Below the pieces are notes generated by a model, which worked only from the letters and a program-made list of their open reading frames with translations, was not told the origin of the DNA and did not search any database. Source: Euglena gracilis (Eukaryota > Euglenida > Euglenophyceae > Euglenales). Taken from it: a DNA stretch of 64,000 nt. The stretch is from assembly GCA_039621445.1 (NCBI GenBank), contig CP154955.1:43237540-43301539 (forward strand), read 5' to 3'. Position numbers and translations under genes: made by a program. Shown one piece after another: positions 17,943-26,640 of this stretch. Each line of letters opens with the position of its first letter. Positions within the stretch are counted from its first letter, which is position 1.

Positions 17943-19127
17943 CTGACGATGCTGCTCCGACTGGGCGACGTGGCTTCTTGCCCCTGGGGGGTGTCCCCCC
18001 CTCTCCCCCCCCTGGCCCCCACTCTCTGACCGAGGGCTTTTGAAGACAAATTTTCTTTTACGGGTGGGGGGGTCGGGCTCACAAGGTCTTTGTGCTTCGC
18101 CCTCGGTGTCCCTTCCTCCCTTGTCGTTTTCACTCGAGGGAGTACGAGACACCTCGGGCTCCGCACTTTGCCCTTGTGAGGCCAGATTGTGCACTGAAAT
18201 CAGGGGGGCCAGGGCATTTTCTAAGGCACCTTGGGCGCCAAGTCTTTGATAATGGGCTGTAAAAGCCTCCACCCCCTTCCATTGGCCAATTTCGCAAACT
18301 TCTTGGGCAGAAAGGCCCAATTTTTTGAGTAAACCAACCCCTGCTCCTCTGGTGGAGTGGGCCCCCCACACCTGGGGGGTCACCCCATGCTGGGCCAAAA
18401 AATCTTTTGTGATAGAAGCAACAGCGTCTGCACTTATAGCCCTGAAGGGGGGTTTTAATGAAATCAGAAGGGGGCCCCCAGGTCTGACGAATAAACGTGT
18501 TGCAGCCACATAGCACATCATTAAATGAAATGGGCTTATTTGGGGACATTGGGGAATGGACACCACCCTTTCCCACTTATGGAATTTTTGCCCTTTACGC
18601 TTAATCTTGATGTAGGGTGCCCTACCCAACACACTGGTGGTTCGTTTGACTTGTGCCAAATCTGAGGATCGGTATAAACAGAGGATGCGTGAACAAAAAA
18701 TCAGTTGCGTACGCAATGTACAAATATCAGTGGGCATAGGCGCCTTTGCCAGCCCCAGGAGGATTGGGAGGGGATCCCAAAATGCCCCATACTTCTCCAA
18801 GTTTTGGTTCCAAAGCCTCTTGTAGGGGGTCAACAGAGTGTGGAATCTCAGCCCACCAAACCCAGGAATCAAAAGCATTGCACTATAGGCATTACGGGCT
18901 TGGGCCTTTGAAAATTGGAATAATTGTATTAAAGCGTCAGCCACTTGGTCAGTGGTGGCTTCAGGGGGGGGTACCCCCATTTGTTCCAAAATTACCCACA
19001 GAAGTGCAAAGGCACTCTGATAACGCTTTAAACTGGGGTTTCTCCCCAGGAAATCTTCAATGGTTTTTACTTGAATTTGTTTCCCCTCCAAAATTTGCCT
19101 GAGCAAATCATGCAAAGGAGGGGCCAC
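17919..19127 (-). CDS. DIRS-A tyrosine recombinase
   Basis: A 402-residue protein that should integrate the circular DNA form of the element by site-specific recombination in the nucleus. N-terminal residues 1-120 form the helical DNA-binding part. The catalytic set is complete: Arg153 in CLYRSSDLAQ, basic KIKRKGQK around 174-181, His257 and Arg260 in AHSTRGAG, Trp283 in IGQWKG, and nucleophile Tyr293 in TAHYQRLG. Residues after about 310 are low-complexity and encoded by the terminal repeat region. The start overlaps the RNase H frame by 20 bp in another frame, as is common in DIRS elements. No stop or frameshift is seen, so it may be functional. Confidence 0.92.
   Translation of the reverse strand: MAPPLHDLLRQILEGKQIQVKTIEDFLGRNPSLKRYQSAFALLWVILEQMGVPPPEATTDQVADALIQLFQFSKAQARNAYSAMLLIPGFGGLRFHTLLTPYKRLWNQNLEKYGAFWDPLPILLGLAKAPMPTDICTLRTQLIFCSRILCLYRSSDLAQVKRTTSVLGRAPYIKIKRKGQKFHKWERVVSIPQCPQISPFHLMMCYVAATRLFVRPGGPLLISLKPPFRAISADAVASITKDFLAQHGVTPQVWGAHSTRGAGVGLLKKLGLSAQEVCEIGQWKGVEAFTAHYQRLGAQGALENALAPLISVHNLASQGQSAEPEVSRTPSSENDKGGRDTEGEAQRPCEPDPPTRKRKFVFKSPRSESGGQGGERGGHPPGARSHVAQSEQHRQPTPGRRH
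18078..18148 (-). repeat. DIRS-A internal complementary repeat
   Basis: It is an exact 71-bp inverse of 17,786-17,856 (starts CTCACAAGGTCTTTGTGC, ends GGGAGTACGAG). It lies inside the 3' part of the recombinase frame. In DIRS1-type elements an internal copy of the outer end serves as template to join the termini during replication. That role is inferred from structure. Confidence 0.75.
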
Positions 19128-19947
19128 CTGCGGGTGGCATTTGCTCCCCCCTGCAGTTGGTGAACATGCCCTTGTAGGGGGTGATTTTCAGGCAGGGGGT
19201 CCCTGGCACTTTCATTTTTATTAATTGGGGCCACCACGTGGCTGAATCCCAAAAGGGGGTGACCATCAAAACTTTGGTCTGTGGAAACATTTTCAACCTG
19301 GGTAAAATTTTTTGAATTATTGACCAGGGGGGGTTTGCATAAAGATCCCCCATGCTGTCCAGTGGACATTGTAATGCATTTACTGCTGTGGCTTCCCAAT
19401 GGGGCCACCTGGCCACAAATTTGGGCAGTTTTTTGTTGCCTGGGGAGGCAAATAAATCTGTTTCCAGATTTATGAAATCTTTGAACTGCTGTCTCAGCCA
19501 TTGAAAAAGTTGGGGGTCTAAAGAATAATCCCCCCTGTCCATTTCCCACCTGCTGATGGGGTCTGCTAGGCATTCCTTTGAAGGCACCCAGTTGACTTGG
19601 AGGTTTACTTGGTGCTCCATGCACCACTTGAAAAATGGTCTTAGCATTGTGTTGAAGGGGTCCTTTCTGCCCCCACCTTTTGTTAGGTAAAAATAAATTA
19701 CCTGGTTGTCCACTGACAAGGAAACGGTTTCTCCAGGTTTGCTCAAACTTTTCACAGTGCTGATTGCTGCACTGAGCTCCTTTACATTGATGTGCAAAAT
19801 GGAGTCTTTTCTCCAAAATTCCTGCACAATTTCTCCTGTGTGGATGTCTAGCCCCCCCCAGGCATGGGTGCTGCTGTCTGAGTGCAACATTCTGGTTGCA
19901 TTTTGGGGGAAGGGTCTGCCCCCCCAGGTGTCCAGCAGAATTTTTAT
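19108..19947 (-). CDS. DIRS-A RNase H and methylase-like domain (cut off by one stop)
   Basis: It is in the same frame as the RT frame and separated from it only by TAA 19,948-19,950; the first Met is at 19,890. RNase H motifs are LHSDSSTHAWGG (first Asp), NVKELSA (Glu), LSVDNQ (Asp) and ADPISRWEMDRGDYSLD (last Asp). It would degrade the RNA strand of the RT product. The next part, DLFASPGNKKLPKF ... LYANPPWSIIQ ... VTPFWDSATWWPQL, resembles the Dam-type methylase domain reported for DIRS elements and keeps an NPPW motif. It ends 20 bp inside the recombinase start. Without readthrough it would need its own initiation. Confidence 0.85.
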   Translation of the reverse strand: MKILLDTWGGRPFPQNATRMLHSDSSTHAWGGLDIHTGEIVQEFWRKDSILHINVKELSAAISTVKSLSKPGETVSLSVDNQVIYFYLTKGGGRKDPFNTMLRPFFKWCMEHQVNLQVNWVPSKECLADPISRWEMDRGDYSLDPQLFQWLRQQFKDFINLETDLFASPGNKKLPKFVARWPHWEATAVNALQCPLDSMGDLYANPPWSIIQKILPRLKMFPQTKVLMVTPFWDSATWWPQLIKMKVPGTPCLKITPYKGMFTNCRGEQMPPAGGPSFA

Positions 19948-22116
19948 TTACCTTAATTGGGCCTTGATTTCCTGAGAAATGGGGTGTTTTGAGTCCCAGG
20001 GGGCTGTGGACTTTGCCACCAAAAAATTTGCCAGGGTGTCTGTAAAAGCCCTTAAAAAGGGCAGGGCCATTAGATTGCATCTTATTTGGCCCAAAATGGC
20101 AGCCAACTGCCTTTTTGACATGTAATCTTTTTTCACGATTTTTCCCAGCTCCTTTTTTATGATTTTGACTTTCTGGGGGGGCACCTGTAGCTTTCCTTCT
20201 TGGAAGTTCAGTTGAAAACCCAGATGGGTTACCACTTGGGTGGGCTGGAGGGTGGACTTTTTCACATTGATTTTGAACCCAGAATCCAGCAAATCTTTGA
20301 CAACTCTGTTGAGGTGATTTTGCAATGTGTTTTGGGTGGGGGCCACCAGCAAAATGTCGTCCAGGTAAATAAACACCTGGATGCCCCTTTTTCTCCACAG
20401 CTTTTCGAACGTTTTCATGACTGACATAAAAATTTGGGGCATTACATTTAGCCCGAAGCAGCCTGTTTGTAATTCCCAGGTCTGCCCCCCCACCTGATGC
20501 CTTAAAAATGGCCTTAGGCCTGGACTTACTGGAATATGAAAATAGGCATCCTTCAGGTCTATTTTTGCTGCCCAGTGGCCTTTTTCCAAAACTGGAAAAA
20601 TGTGCTGGATATGATCCAGCCTGAAAGGTTTTACTTGAAACTGCTGATTTATTTCTCTGCAGTCGCTGATCATTCTCCACTTGGTTGTTCCCCCTTCTGG
20701 TTTTGAAATTAAAAACCATGGGATCAAATGTTGGGTTTTTGAATCCCAAACTCGTTTCACTGCCCCAGTTTTTTCGTAATCCAGCAGAATGTTTTCTGCC
20801 TGGTTCAGGTCCAGGTTGGCCCTGGGTTTTGGGTGGGTGGACAATTTTGGGGGATTCACCCAGGGGGGTTGAATTCCATTTTTTATCAGTTGACATGTTG
20901 CTGGGGGGCATTTTTTGTCCACCATTTTAGACTTTTTTGAAGTCTTTGGTGCAGGGGGGTGTCTCCCCATTTTTCCTCCATGGAATGTATTTTCCCAACT
21001 AGATGATTTTCTGGGTGCTGGGTGGGGGGTGTTGGACATTGCACCCCTGGTGCCACTAGGGATTGAGTATTCTCTGAAGGTGGCTGGTGGGGTGTGCATG
21101 CTCTGCTCACAGAGTCTCTGATCCTCCACTTTGTTGTTGGTGTTGTCAAATGACATACCATAGGGGCCCCATTTTGGGTCTCCCCCTTGTTTTGGTTTGC
21201 CCCTGCCATTGGCATTGACAAAGAATTTTGAGGGGGGGTTGCCCCCTTGTCCTCCACTGCCCCTTTGGGGGCATCCTCCTGGGGCTGCCACCGTACATTT
21301 AAACCCCCTGCTGGGGGACAGCCTTTTAGCTTCTGGGGTTTTCCCCCTTCTGATAATTGATGGCCCCAGTGGCCTTGAATTTGTTGTTGTTGAGGATGGT
21401 GTTGGGCCCAATGGCAATAAGAATGATAATGGCCCCAGTGGCCTTGATGATAATTCTGGCCCCACTGGCCTTTTTGATGTCCCCATTGACTTCTCTTTGT
21501 TCTTGGGCGCCATGCCCATTGAAAATCTTGGGGGGCCTCTGGGGGCCAATCCTCTTCCCCTGATGGGGTTTGTGATGAAGAAATGATTGGGGGGGTGTTG
21601 TGGACCTGTCCTGCCCCTGCCACTGGGCATCTTGTTCTGGAATCTGCCACCATGGCTTTGGTATTGTTGGCCACCCTGGCCTTGGTATTGCTGGCCGCCC
21701 TGGCCTTTGTTCCATCGGCCACCATGGCCTTTGCTGTTTTGGCCGCCATGGCCCAGCTTGCTGTTCTGGCCTCCATGGCCCAGCTTGAACAAGGTATTGG
21801 TGTAAATGGGATACGGGCCTCCATGGCCCTTGCCGTTGTGGCCTGACAGCTGCCTTGGCTTTGGTGTCCTTCGGGTTCTGACCACTGTCTGCCAGCTTCC
21901 GTGGCTGTCCCTGGGTGGGTTTTTAAAAACTTTTTCTGGGGGGGAAGGGACAGCCACGGTTCGCCACGGTTGCACTGCGCCGTCAGGTCGTCCAGCTGTG
22001 GCTGCAGGAAGTTCTTGTTGTTCAGCAACGCTCTTCTTTGTGTTGTCAATTGCATTTCTCATTGAAATCTTGAATGTGTCAACAAAATTGGATTTGATAT
22101 TCTCCGCGAGTCTCAC
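19948..22116 (-). CDS. DIRS-A Gag-like and reverse transcriptase polyprotein
   Basis: 722 residues. Residues 1-about 400 are Gag-like: a short acidic/helical start, then many GHGGQ/GQGGQ repeats and Gly-Pro-Arg-rich stretches likely to bind nucleic acid. Residues about 430-722 form the RT: WFLISKPEGG, WRMISDCREIN, KIDLKDAYFHIPV (first Asp), FGLNVMPQIF, IYLDDILLVAP at about 580 (YLDD catalytic pair) and THLGFQL. The frame stops at TAA 19,948-19,950, and the same frame resumes directly as RNase H. Other copies have a sense (Glu) codon there, so this is a single nonsense change rather than a natural end. Confidence 0.9.
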   Translation of the reverse strand: MRLAENIKSNFVDTFKISMRNAIDNTKKSVAEQQELPAATAGRPDGAVQPWRTVAVPSPPEKVFKNPPRDSHGSWQTVVRTRRTPKPRQLSGHNGKGHGGPYPIYTNTLFKLGHGGQNSKLGHGGQNSKGHGGRWNKGQGGQQYQGQGGQQYQSHGGRFQNKMPSGRGRTGPQHPPNHFFITNPIRGRGLAPRGPPRFSMGMAPKNKEKSMGTSKRPVGPELSSRPLGPLSFLLPLGPTPSSTTTNSRPLGPSIIRRGKTPEAKRLSPSRGFKCTVAAPGGCPQRGSGGQGGNPPSKFFVNANGRGKPKQGGDPKWGPYGMSFDNTNNKVEDQRLCEQSMHTPPATFREYSIPSGTRGAMSNTPHPAPRKSSSWENTFHGGKMGRHPPAPKTSKKSKMVDKKCPPATCQLIKNGIQPPWVNPPKLSTHPKPRANLDLNQAENILLDYEKTGAVKRVWDSKTQHLIPWFLISKPEGGTTKWRMISDCREINQQFQVKPFRLDHIQHIFPVLEKGHWAAKIDLKDAYFHIPVSPGLRPFLRHQVGGQTWELQTGCFGLNVMPQIFMSVMKTFEKLWRKRGIQVFIYLDDILLVAPTQNTLQNHLNRVVKDLLDSGFKINVKKSTLQPTQVVTHLGFQLNFQEGKLQVPPQKVKIIKKELGKIVKKDYMSKRQLAAILGQIRCNLMALPFLRAFTDTLANFLVAKSTAPWDSKHPISQEIKAQLR

Positions 22117-22221
22117 TTTCTGGATAATTCGATTGATTCAACTCTTTGATATTCAATTGTCAAGCTTCTTGAATTGAAGTTCCTTTCTTCTGGGTTGTCG
22201 AAGGGCAAATTAGGAATCAGC

Positions 22222-22316
22222 CAACTCCGGCGAAAAAAGGCACTAAGCAGGGACTCCTAACCCAACGCGTCACAATCCAAACAACACCGCCGGCGAGTAA
22301 GGCATGGCCTCACAAG
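22222..22316 (-). repeat. DIRS-A right inverted terminal repeat
   Basis: It is the inverse of 17,849-17,942 and precedes the Gag-RT frame by about 105 bp. On the minus strand this is the upstream end, where element transcription should start. No TATA-like box stands out. Confidence 0.88.
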
Positions 22317-22383
22317 GGCAAAGTGCGGAGCCCGAGGTGTCGTTATGCCTTGCTCGCTTAGTGCCGCCTCGCCGGAGTTGGCT

Positions 22384-23560
22384 GCATTGTCTCTGACGCG
22401 GTGGCCATTTCTTTGCCTGGCCCCCCCACCTCCCCCCCTGGCCCCCATTTTCTGATCCAGGGCGTTTTAAGACAAATTTCCCTACATGGGTGGGGGGGGG
22501 CAGGCTCGAAATGTCCTTGCGCTTCGCCCACGGCGTCCCTTCCTCCCCGGCCGGCTTGCCTCGAGGGAGTTCGAGACACCTCGGGCCCCGCACTTTGCCA
22601 TTGTGAGGCCAGATTTTGCAATAAAAATAAAGGCGGGGACAGGGCACACTTTGCCATTGTGAGGCCAGATTGTGCAATAAAAATAAAGGGGGGGCCAGGG
22701 CATTTTCTAAGGCACCTAGGGCACCAAATCTTTGATAGTGGGCCGTAAAAGCATCCACCCCCCTCCACTGGCTAATTTCGCACACTTCTTTGGCAGAAAG
22801 GCCAAATTTCTTAAGCAAACCAACCTCTGCCCCTCTGGTGGAGTGGGGTCCCAAAACCTGGGGTGATACCCCATGCTGGGCCAAAAAGTTTTTGGCATTA
22901 GAAGCAATGGTATCTGCTTTAATGGCTTTATAGGTTTTTTTTTTAATGAAATCAGAAGGGGGCTCCCAGGTTTCACAAAGAAACGATTACTGCCACATAA
23001 GACGGCTTTAAAGGGACTGATTTGGGGGCACTGGGGAATGGAGACAACTCTCTCCCACTTGTGAATATTTGCCCTTTACGTTTGACGTTGATGAAGGGTG
23101 CCCCCCCGAACATGCTGGTGGTTCTTTGGACCTGTGCCAAGTCAGATGATCTGTATAAACAGAGGATACGAAAACAGAAAATGAGTTGTGCACGTAATGT
23201 GCGCATATCAGAGGGCAAGGGGGACTGGGGCCAGCCCCAGGCGGATTGGGAGGGGATCCCAGAATGCACCATATTTCTCCAAATTTTGGTTCCAAAGCCT
23301 TTTATAAGGTGCCAACATGGAATGGAACCTTAGGCCACCAAACACAGGGATCAAAAGCATAGCACTGTATGCGTTGCGTGCTTGGGCCTTTGAAAATTGA
23401 AACAGTCGAGTTAAAGCGTCAACCACTTGGTCAGCGGTGGCTTCAGGGGGCTTCCCATTTTGTCCAAAATCACCCATAAAAGCGTAAAAGCGCTTTGATA
23501 ATGCGTTAAACTGGGGTTTCTTCACAGGAAATTGTAAATGGTTGTATTTTGTATTTGATT
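22384..23560 (-). pseudogene. DIRS-B tyrosine recombinase (frameshifted)
   Basis: The N-terminus (23,525-23,208: KPPEATADQVVDAL.., FSKAQARNAYSAML) and the first catalytic Arg (LYRSSDLAQVQR, about 23,150) lie in different frames. The HSTRGAEVGLLKK (His, Arg), ISQWRG (Trp) and AHYQRFG (Tyr) motifs are in a third segment, 22,884-22,690. The catalytic residues survive, but at least two frameshifts prevent a product. The C-terminal tail contains a 56-bp tandem duplication (22,590-22,702). Confidence 0.85.
22590..22702 (-). repeat. 56-bp tandem duplication in DIRS-B tail
   Basis: CACTTTGCCATTGTGAGGCC ... AATAAAAATAAAGG occurs twice in direct succession with few differences. DIRS-A has a single related block at 18,163-18,216. 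Confidence 0.75.
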
Positions 23561-23854
23561 CCCCTCCAGAATTTGCTTGAGCAAATCATGCAAAGCAGGG
23601 TCCACCTGGGGGGTGGCAATCACCCCCCTGCAATTGGTGAACATACCCATGTAGGGGTTTTTTTTCAGGCAGGGGGTCCCTGGAACTTTCATTTTCATTA
23701 ACTGGGGCCACCGTGTGGCTGAATCCCGGTAGGGGGTGACCATCAAAACTTTTGCCTGTGGAAACATTTTTAATCCGGGGAGAAATTTTTGGATTACAGA
23801 CCAGGGGGGATTTGCACAAAGATCCCCCATGTTGTCCAGTGGACGTTGTAATGC
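23522..23854 (-). pseudogene. DIRS-B RNase H/methylase-like C-terminal part
   Basis: It encodes MGDLCANPPWSVIQK, MVTPYRDSATRWPQL and MGMFTNCRG, homologous to the end of the DIRS-A RNase H frame, and keeps NPPW. It is cut at 23,854 by gypsy-1. The other side of the cut is 30,843-30,986. Confidence 0.8.
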
Positions 23855-24059
23855 GGACGTCTCAGAATATTCTTTTGTTTTTCTTGAAATCCTCGGATTC
23901 CCAATTTTCTTGAAATCCCAATTGACCCAAAGACGTAAACACAAATCAATGTGAAGACATAGAATCACAGCCAGCAGTCTGCGATGGAGAACGTTCGAAT
24001 TAGGAATACAGAAATCAGTTGGGCCGTTGGTAAGGTAAGCAGTCAGCAAATAGTTCGCA
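23855..24059 (-). repeat. Gypsy-1 3' LTR
   Basis: It matches 30,633-30,836. On the minus strand it starts TGCGAACTATTTGCTGAC and ends CTGAGACGTCC, so it begins with TG but does not end in CA. The flanking minus-strand tract ATGGGGGGCGTG, directly before it, is a candidate polypurine tract. Confidence 0.88.
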
Positions 24060-24257
24060 CACGCCCCCCATGCCGGAGGACGCGGCGCCACAGGCCCTGG
24101 ACGAAACGGCACCACAACACAAAACAGAATGGCTTTACTGTTGTTCAAGCACTGATAGATGGTGTTCAACACGAATTGTCCACAAAAAAGGTTCAGAACG
24201 ACAAATGTCAACACAAAGACAGGTAAGATGTTACTTCCGACGTTCACCGTGGTCCCT

Positions 24258-24770
24258 TCACTTCGTGGTTGGCTTGCCATTCAAAGGTAAAACAAACCTG
24301 GACGAAACTCCTCGCATCAATGGCAGGATTGTGACTGAAAGCTTTGAAAGTTTAGACAGCAATCCACCCACGGCGAGGCGAGTTGGTGTCTCCTGACCCG
24401 AAAAACCATCCAAAAGGCCCCCTGGGGGGCTTGACGTTCCTCCCGCGTGACTGAAAGCACGACCAAAACATTTGGGGGGAGGCCAGGCTGTCTCTTGAGA
24501 TGCAAACCCCCATTCACGTTCTGAAACGTCGCAAAACATTCTGAGCGCCTGGTGTAGGATCGATTGTAAATTGTGATCCACATAATATTTTCTGAAAACC
24601 TCATTCATTCTTCCTCCTGGTTGCACAAACGAAGCCACAGGCTCCCATGTACTGCTGCTTGCCCTAAAATTCTCCCACCAAACCAAAAATTTACATCCCC
24701 CTTGGTATTTGTGCTTCAAAATCTTGTAAACATTGTAAAAACCCAGTTGTGCTTGTTCTTCTTCTGACAT
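24258..24770 (-). CDS. Gypsy-1 chromodomain (integrase C-terminus)
   Basis: The frame starts MSEEEQAQLG and carries FYNVYKILKHKYQ, CKFLVWWENFRASSSTWEP and FVQPGGRMNEVFRKYY, a clear chromodomain fold with aromatic cage candidates Tyr, Trp and Trp. In chromoviruses this domain tethers integrase to methylated-histone chromatin. Beyond about residue 80 the frame runs into A/T- and C-rich sequence and is probably not protein. It overlaps the integrase frame by about 80 bp in another frame, which implies a frameshift. Confidence 0.8.
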   Translation of the reverse strand: MSEEEQAQLGFYNVYKILKHKYQGGCKFLVWWENFRASSSTWEPVASFVQPGGRMNEVFRKYYVDHNLQSILHQALRMFCDVSEREWGFASQETAWPPPKCFGRAFSHAGGTSSPPGGLLDGFSGQETPTRLAVGGLLSKLSKLSVTILPLMRGVSSRFVLPLNGKPTTK

Positions 24771-24879
24771 CTGAAGGGGGGTTCCCCTCCCTGGTCTGGA
24801 ATGGGAGTGTCACCCTCCACGGGGTTCCCACAACCACATCACCGGTCAAAAGGTCTGGGTCTTCTTCCAAAAGACTTTC

Positions 24880-26010
24880 TTCATGCAAAGCAACCTCCCA
24901 CCTTTTGCACAAACCCAAAGAAACATCAATGACCCTCCCAAAGATGGACTGCTTGCAATTTGCACTGAATTGAACCTCGATTTGAGAACCCGAAAAGGTC
25001 CTTGCCAGGGGGGGGAAAGCTTGGGCCATGATTTGTTTGGCCATCTTTTGTTGTGCACCAAAAACATAGTCATCTTCCTGAGTTATTGCTGGTACCCTCC
25101 CTTTGTTGGCAATCTAAAAATACTTTTTCCTCAATTCTTTGAAATCTCTGGGAAGCTCTTTCTTGAATTTCCATTTGGGTCCAAAGCCAGGAATGTGTTT
25201 CTGGGTTTGTCACCGGTTCTGGGGGTAATTCAAACCTCCAAGCTGGTCTTCCAAAAAACATTTGATGGGGTGACAACATTGTTGTGGTGGAAACCTGTGA
25301 ATTCACCAAAAAGGTACAATAGGGAATCAATTGAACCCAGTTTTTGTCCTTGGCAGAAAGACTCAAAGCTCTCATGTTCTGCAAAAAAAATTTGTTGACT
25401 TTTTCAACCAAACCGTTTGACCTGGGGTTCCTGGGTAACGAAAACGACAATTTGACATCTAAAGCCGTAAAATCTGAATCTCACGTCGTTGTCACACCTC
25501 ACAACTGACAGTTTTCCAGAAACAGAAATCCATCGGTCCAAAATAAGTCTGAAAACACCTTCTCCGGTTACGGTTTTCTGTGTAGGGATGAATTGGCAAA
25601 ATGGGACAAACTGTCGACCAAGGTCAGCACATAGTCAAAACCATTGTAGGGGCACATTTGCACAAAATCCAAACACAAAACTTCATTGCTCACTGTTGGA
25701 ATCGGTAAAGAACCCACCTTTCCACGGTCACTGGGACGGTTTTGTTTTGAAAGGGTGCAAATTTCACATGTCAGCACAATGGCCTTGCAAATTTACAACA
25801 TATCTTTCTTCGAAACCTTGGACTGAAAATGGCTCATAATAAACAGCAGTGTCCTTTCAGCACCAACGTGGTTGCTTGCCTTGTGACATTCATCCAAACA
25901 AACCTTCAACAAATGAGATGGAACAAACAATTTTCCTTCACAATACATGGCCTTGGCAGATCTGAACCAAAACTCATTGTCAATGAAACAGGGTTTTGAA
26001 ACCTCCACCT
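24880..26010 (-). pseudogene. Gypsy-1 integrase
   Basis: Zinc-binding HHCC remnants are HKASNHVGAERTLLF and CEICTLSKQNRPS. The catalytic core is spread over frames: LCLDFVQMCPYNGFDYVLTLVD (first Asp, about 25,680), CDNDVRF (second Asp, about 25,480) and NPRSNGLVEKVNKFF (Glu, about 25,410). The C-terminal part (GRVIDVSLGLCKRWEVALHE) lies at 24,960-24,880. It would insert element DNA; several frameshifts make it non-functional. Confidence 0.82.
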
Positions 26011-26099
26011 TTTCCCAAAAATCCCTCAGCTCTGAATTCAAATAATCCTTTTCTGACACTTGCACTCTGTGGGACAAACTGAAAATCTTCTGCAAAAAC

Positions 26100-26640
26100 A
26101 GGTCAAGCTGCACATCCATTTTCTGAAAAGCGTTCCTTGCAGAATCCTCAAAACCAATTTCAAATTTGTTCTCAAAATCAGCCCGAGACAAAAAATCGCA
26201 CAATTCATTTTTGCAACCTGCCACATGAACGATATTCAGTTTGAAATGCTGCAAAAACACATACATCCTTCTCAGCCTTTTGTTTAGGGGTGGTTCACCC
26301 CTCAGAAAAGAGGTGGCTGCCTCATTCTCTGTCATTCACACAATTGGAAGATTTTGCAAAATTCTTGTTTGTGAAGCAGTGGTCAGCACGCCACTCAAAA
26401 TTTCCCTTTATCATGTGGTGTATTTTTTCTTGCCTCACTCCATTTCCAGTTGTAGGGGCCCCAGGGCCTCAACCCCATTTCACTGGGGTTGTTGTTTTTC
26501 AGGGTCCCATCCATCACTTGTTCGAAAATTCTCAGGAATTTGTGTTTGTTGGAGGGTTTTCCACGGAAACAATGCAGAACCACCTCCCAAATCCGAACTG
26601 TCAGTCACCAAACCAATCTCTCCTGAACTCCTGGGGGTAC
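26100..26640 (-). pseudogene. Gypsy-1 RNase H
   Basis: It begins at the end of the RT frame with GLVTDSSDLGGGSALF (first Asp). Frameshifted fragments follow, then LRRMYVFLQHFKLNIVHVAG-x-NELCDFLSR at about 26,290-26,170, the usual 'YIPGKxNxxADxLSR' end with Cys in place of Ala. Broken by at least one frameshift. Confidence 0.75.

Larger units (their letters stand above)
17786..22316 (-). mobile_element. DIRS-A: near-intact DIRS1-type retrotransposon
   Basis: A tyrosine-recombinase retrotransposon of about 4.5 kb. Minus-strand order is terminal repeat, Gag-RT, RNase H with methylase-like domain, then tyrosine recombinase overlapping by 20 bp, then terminal repeat. The termini are inverted: 22,222-22,316 and 17,849-17,942, with a 77-bp identical core. 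A 71-bp exact inverted repeat links 17,786-17,856 to 18,078-18,148, as expected of an internal complementary region used to form the circular DIRS intermediate. The only lesion found is one in-frame TAA between RT and RNase H. No target duplication is expected. Outer limits are uncertain by tens of bases. Confidence 0.9.

Noticed and set aside
19948-19950. Reassigned TAA codon (alternative genetic code)
   Set aside because: The AP-4 and RAP genes end on normal TGA stops, and DIRS-D has a Glu codon at the matching site, so a single nonsense mutation explains it.
19067-20911. 614-codon minus-strand frame overlapping DIRS-A RT and RNase H
   Set aside because: It is in a different frame from the YLDD and RNase H motifs; its composition (Lys/Gly/His-rich) is that of a shifted reading of the real protein.
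21197-21846. Plus-strand open frames over the DIRS-A Gag repeats (for example 21,583-21,846)
   Set aside because: They are antisense to the GHGGQ-repeat region of the Gag frame; their length comes from the repeat period and they show no domain.
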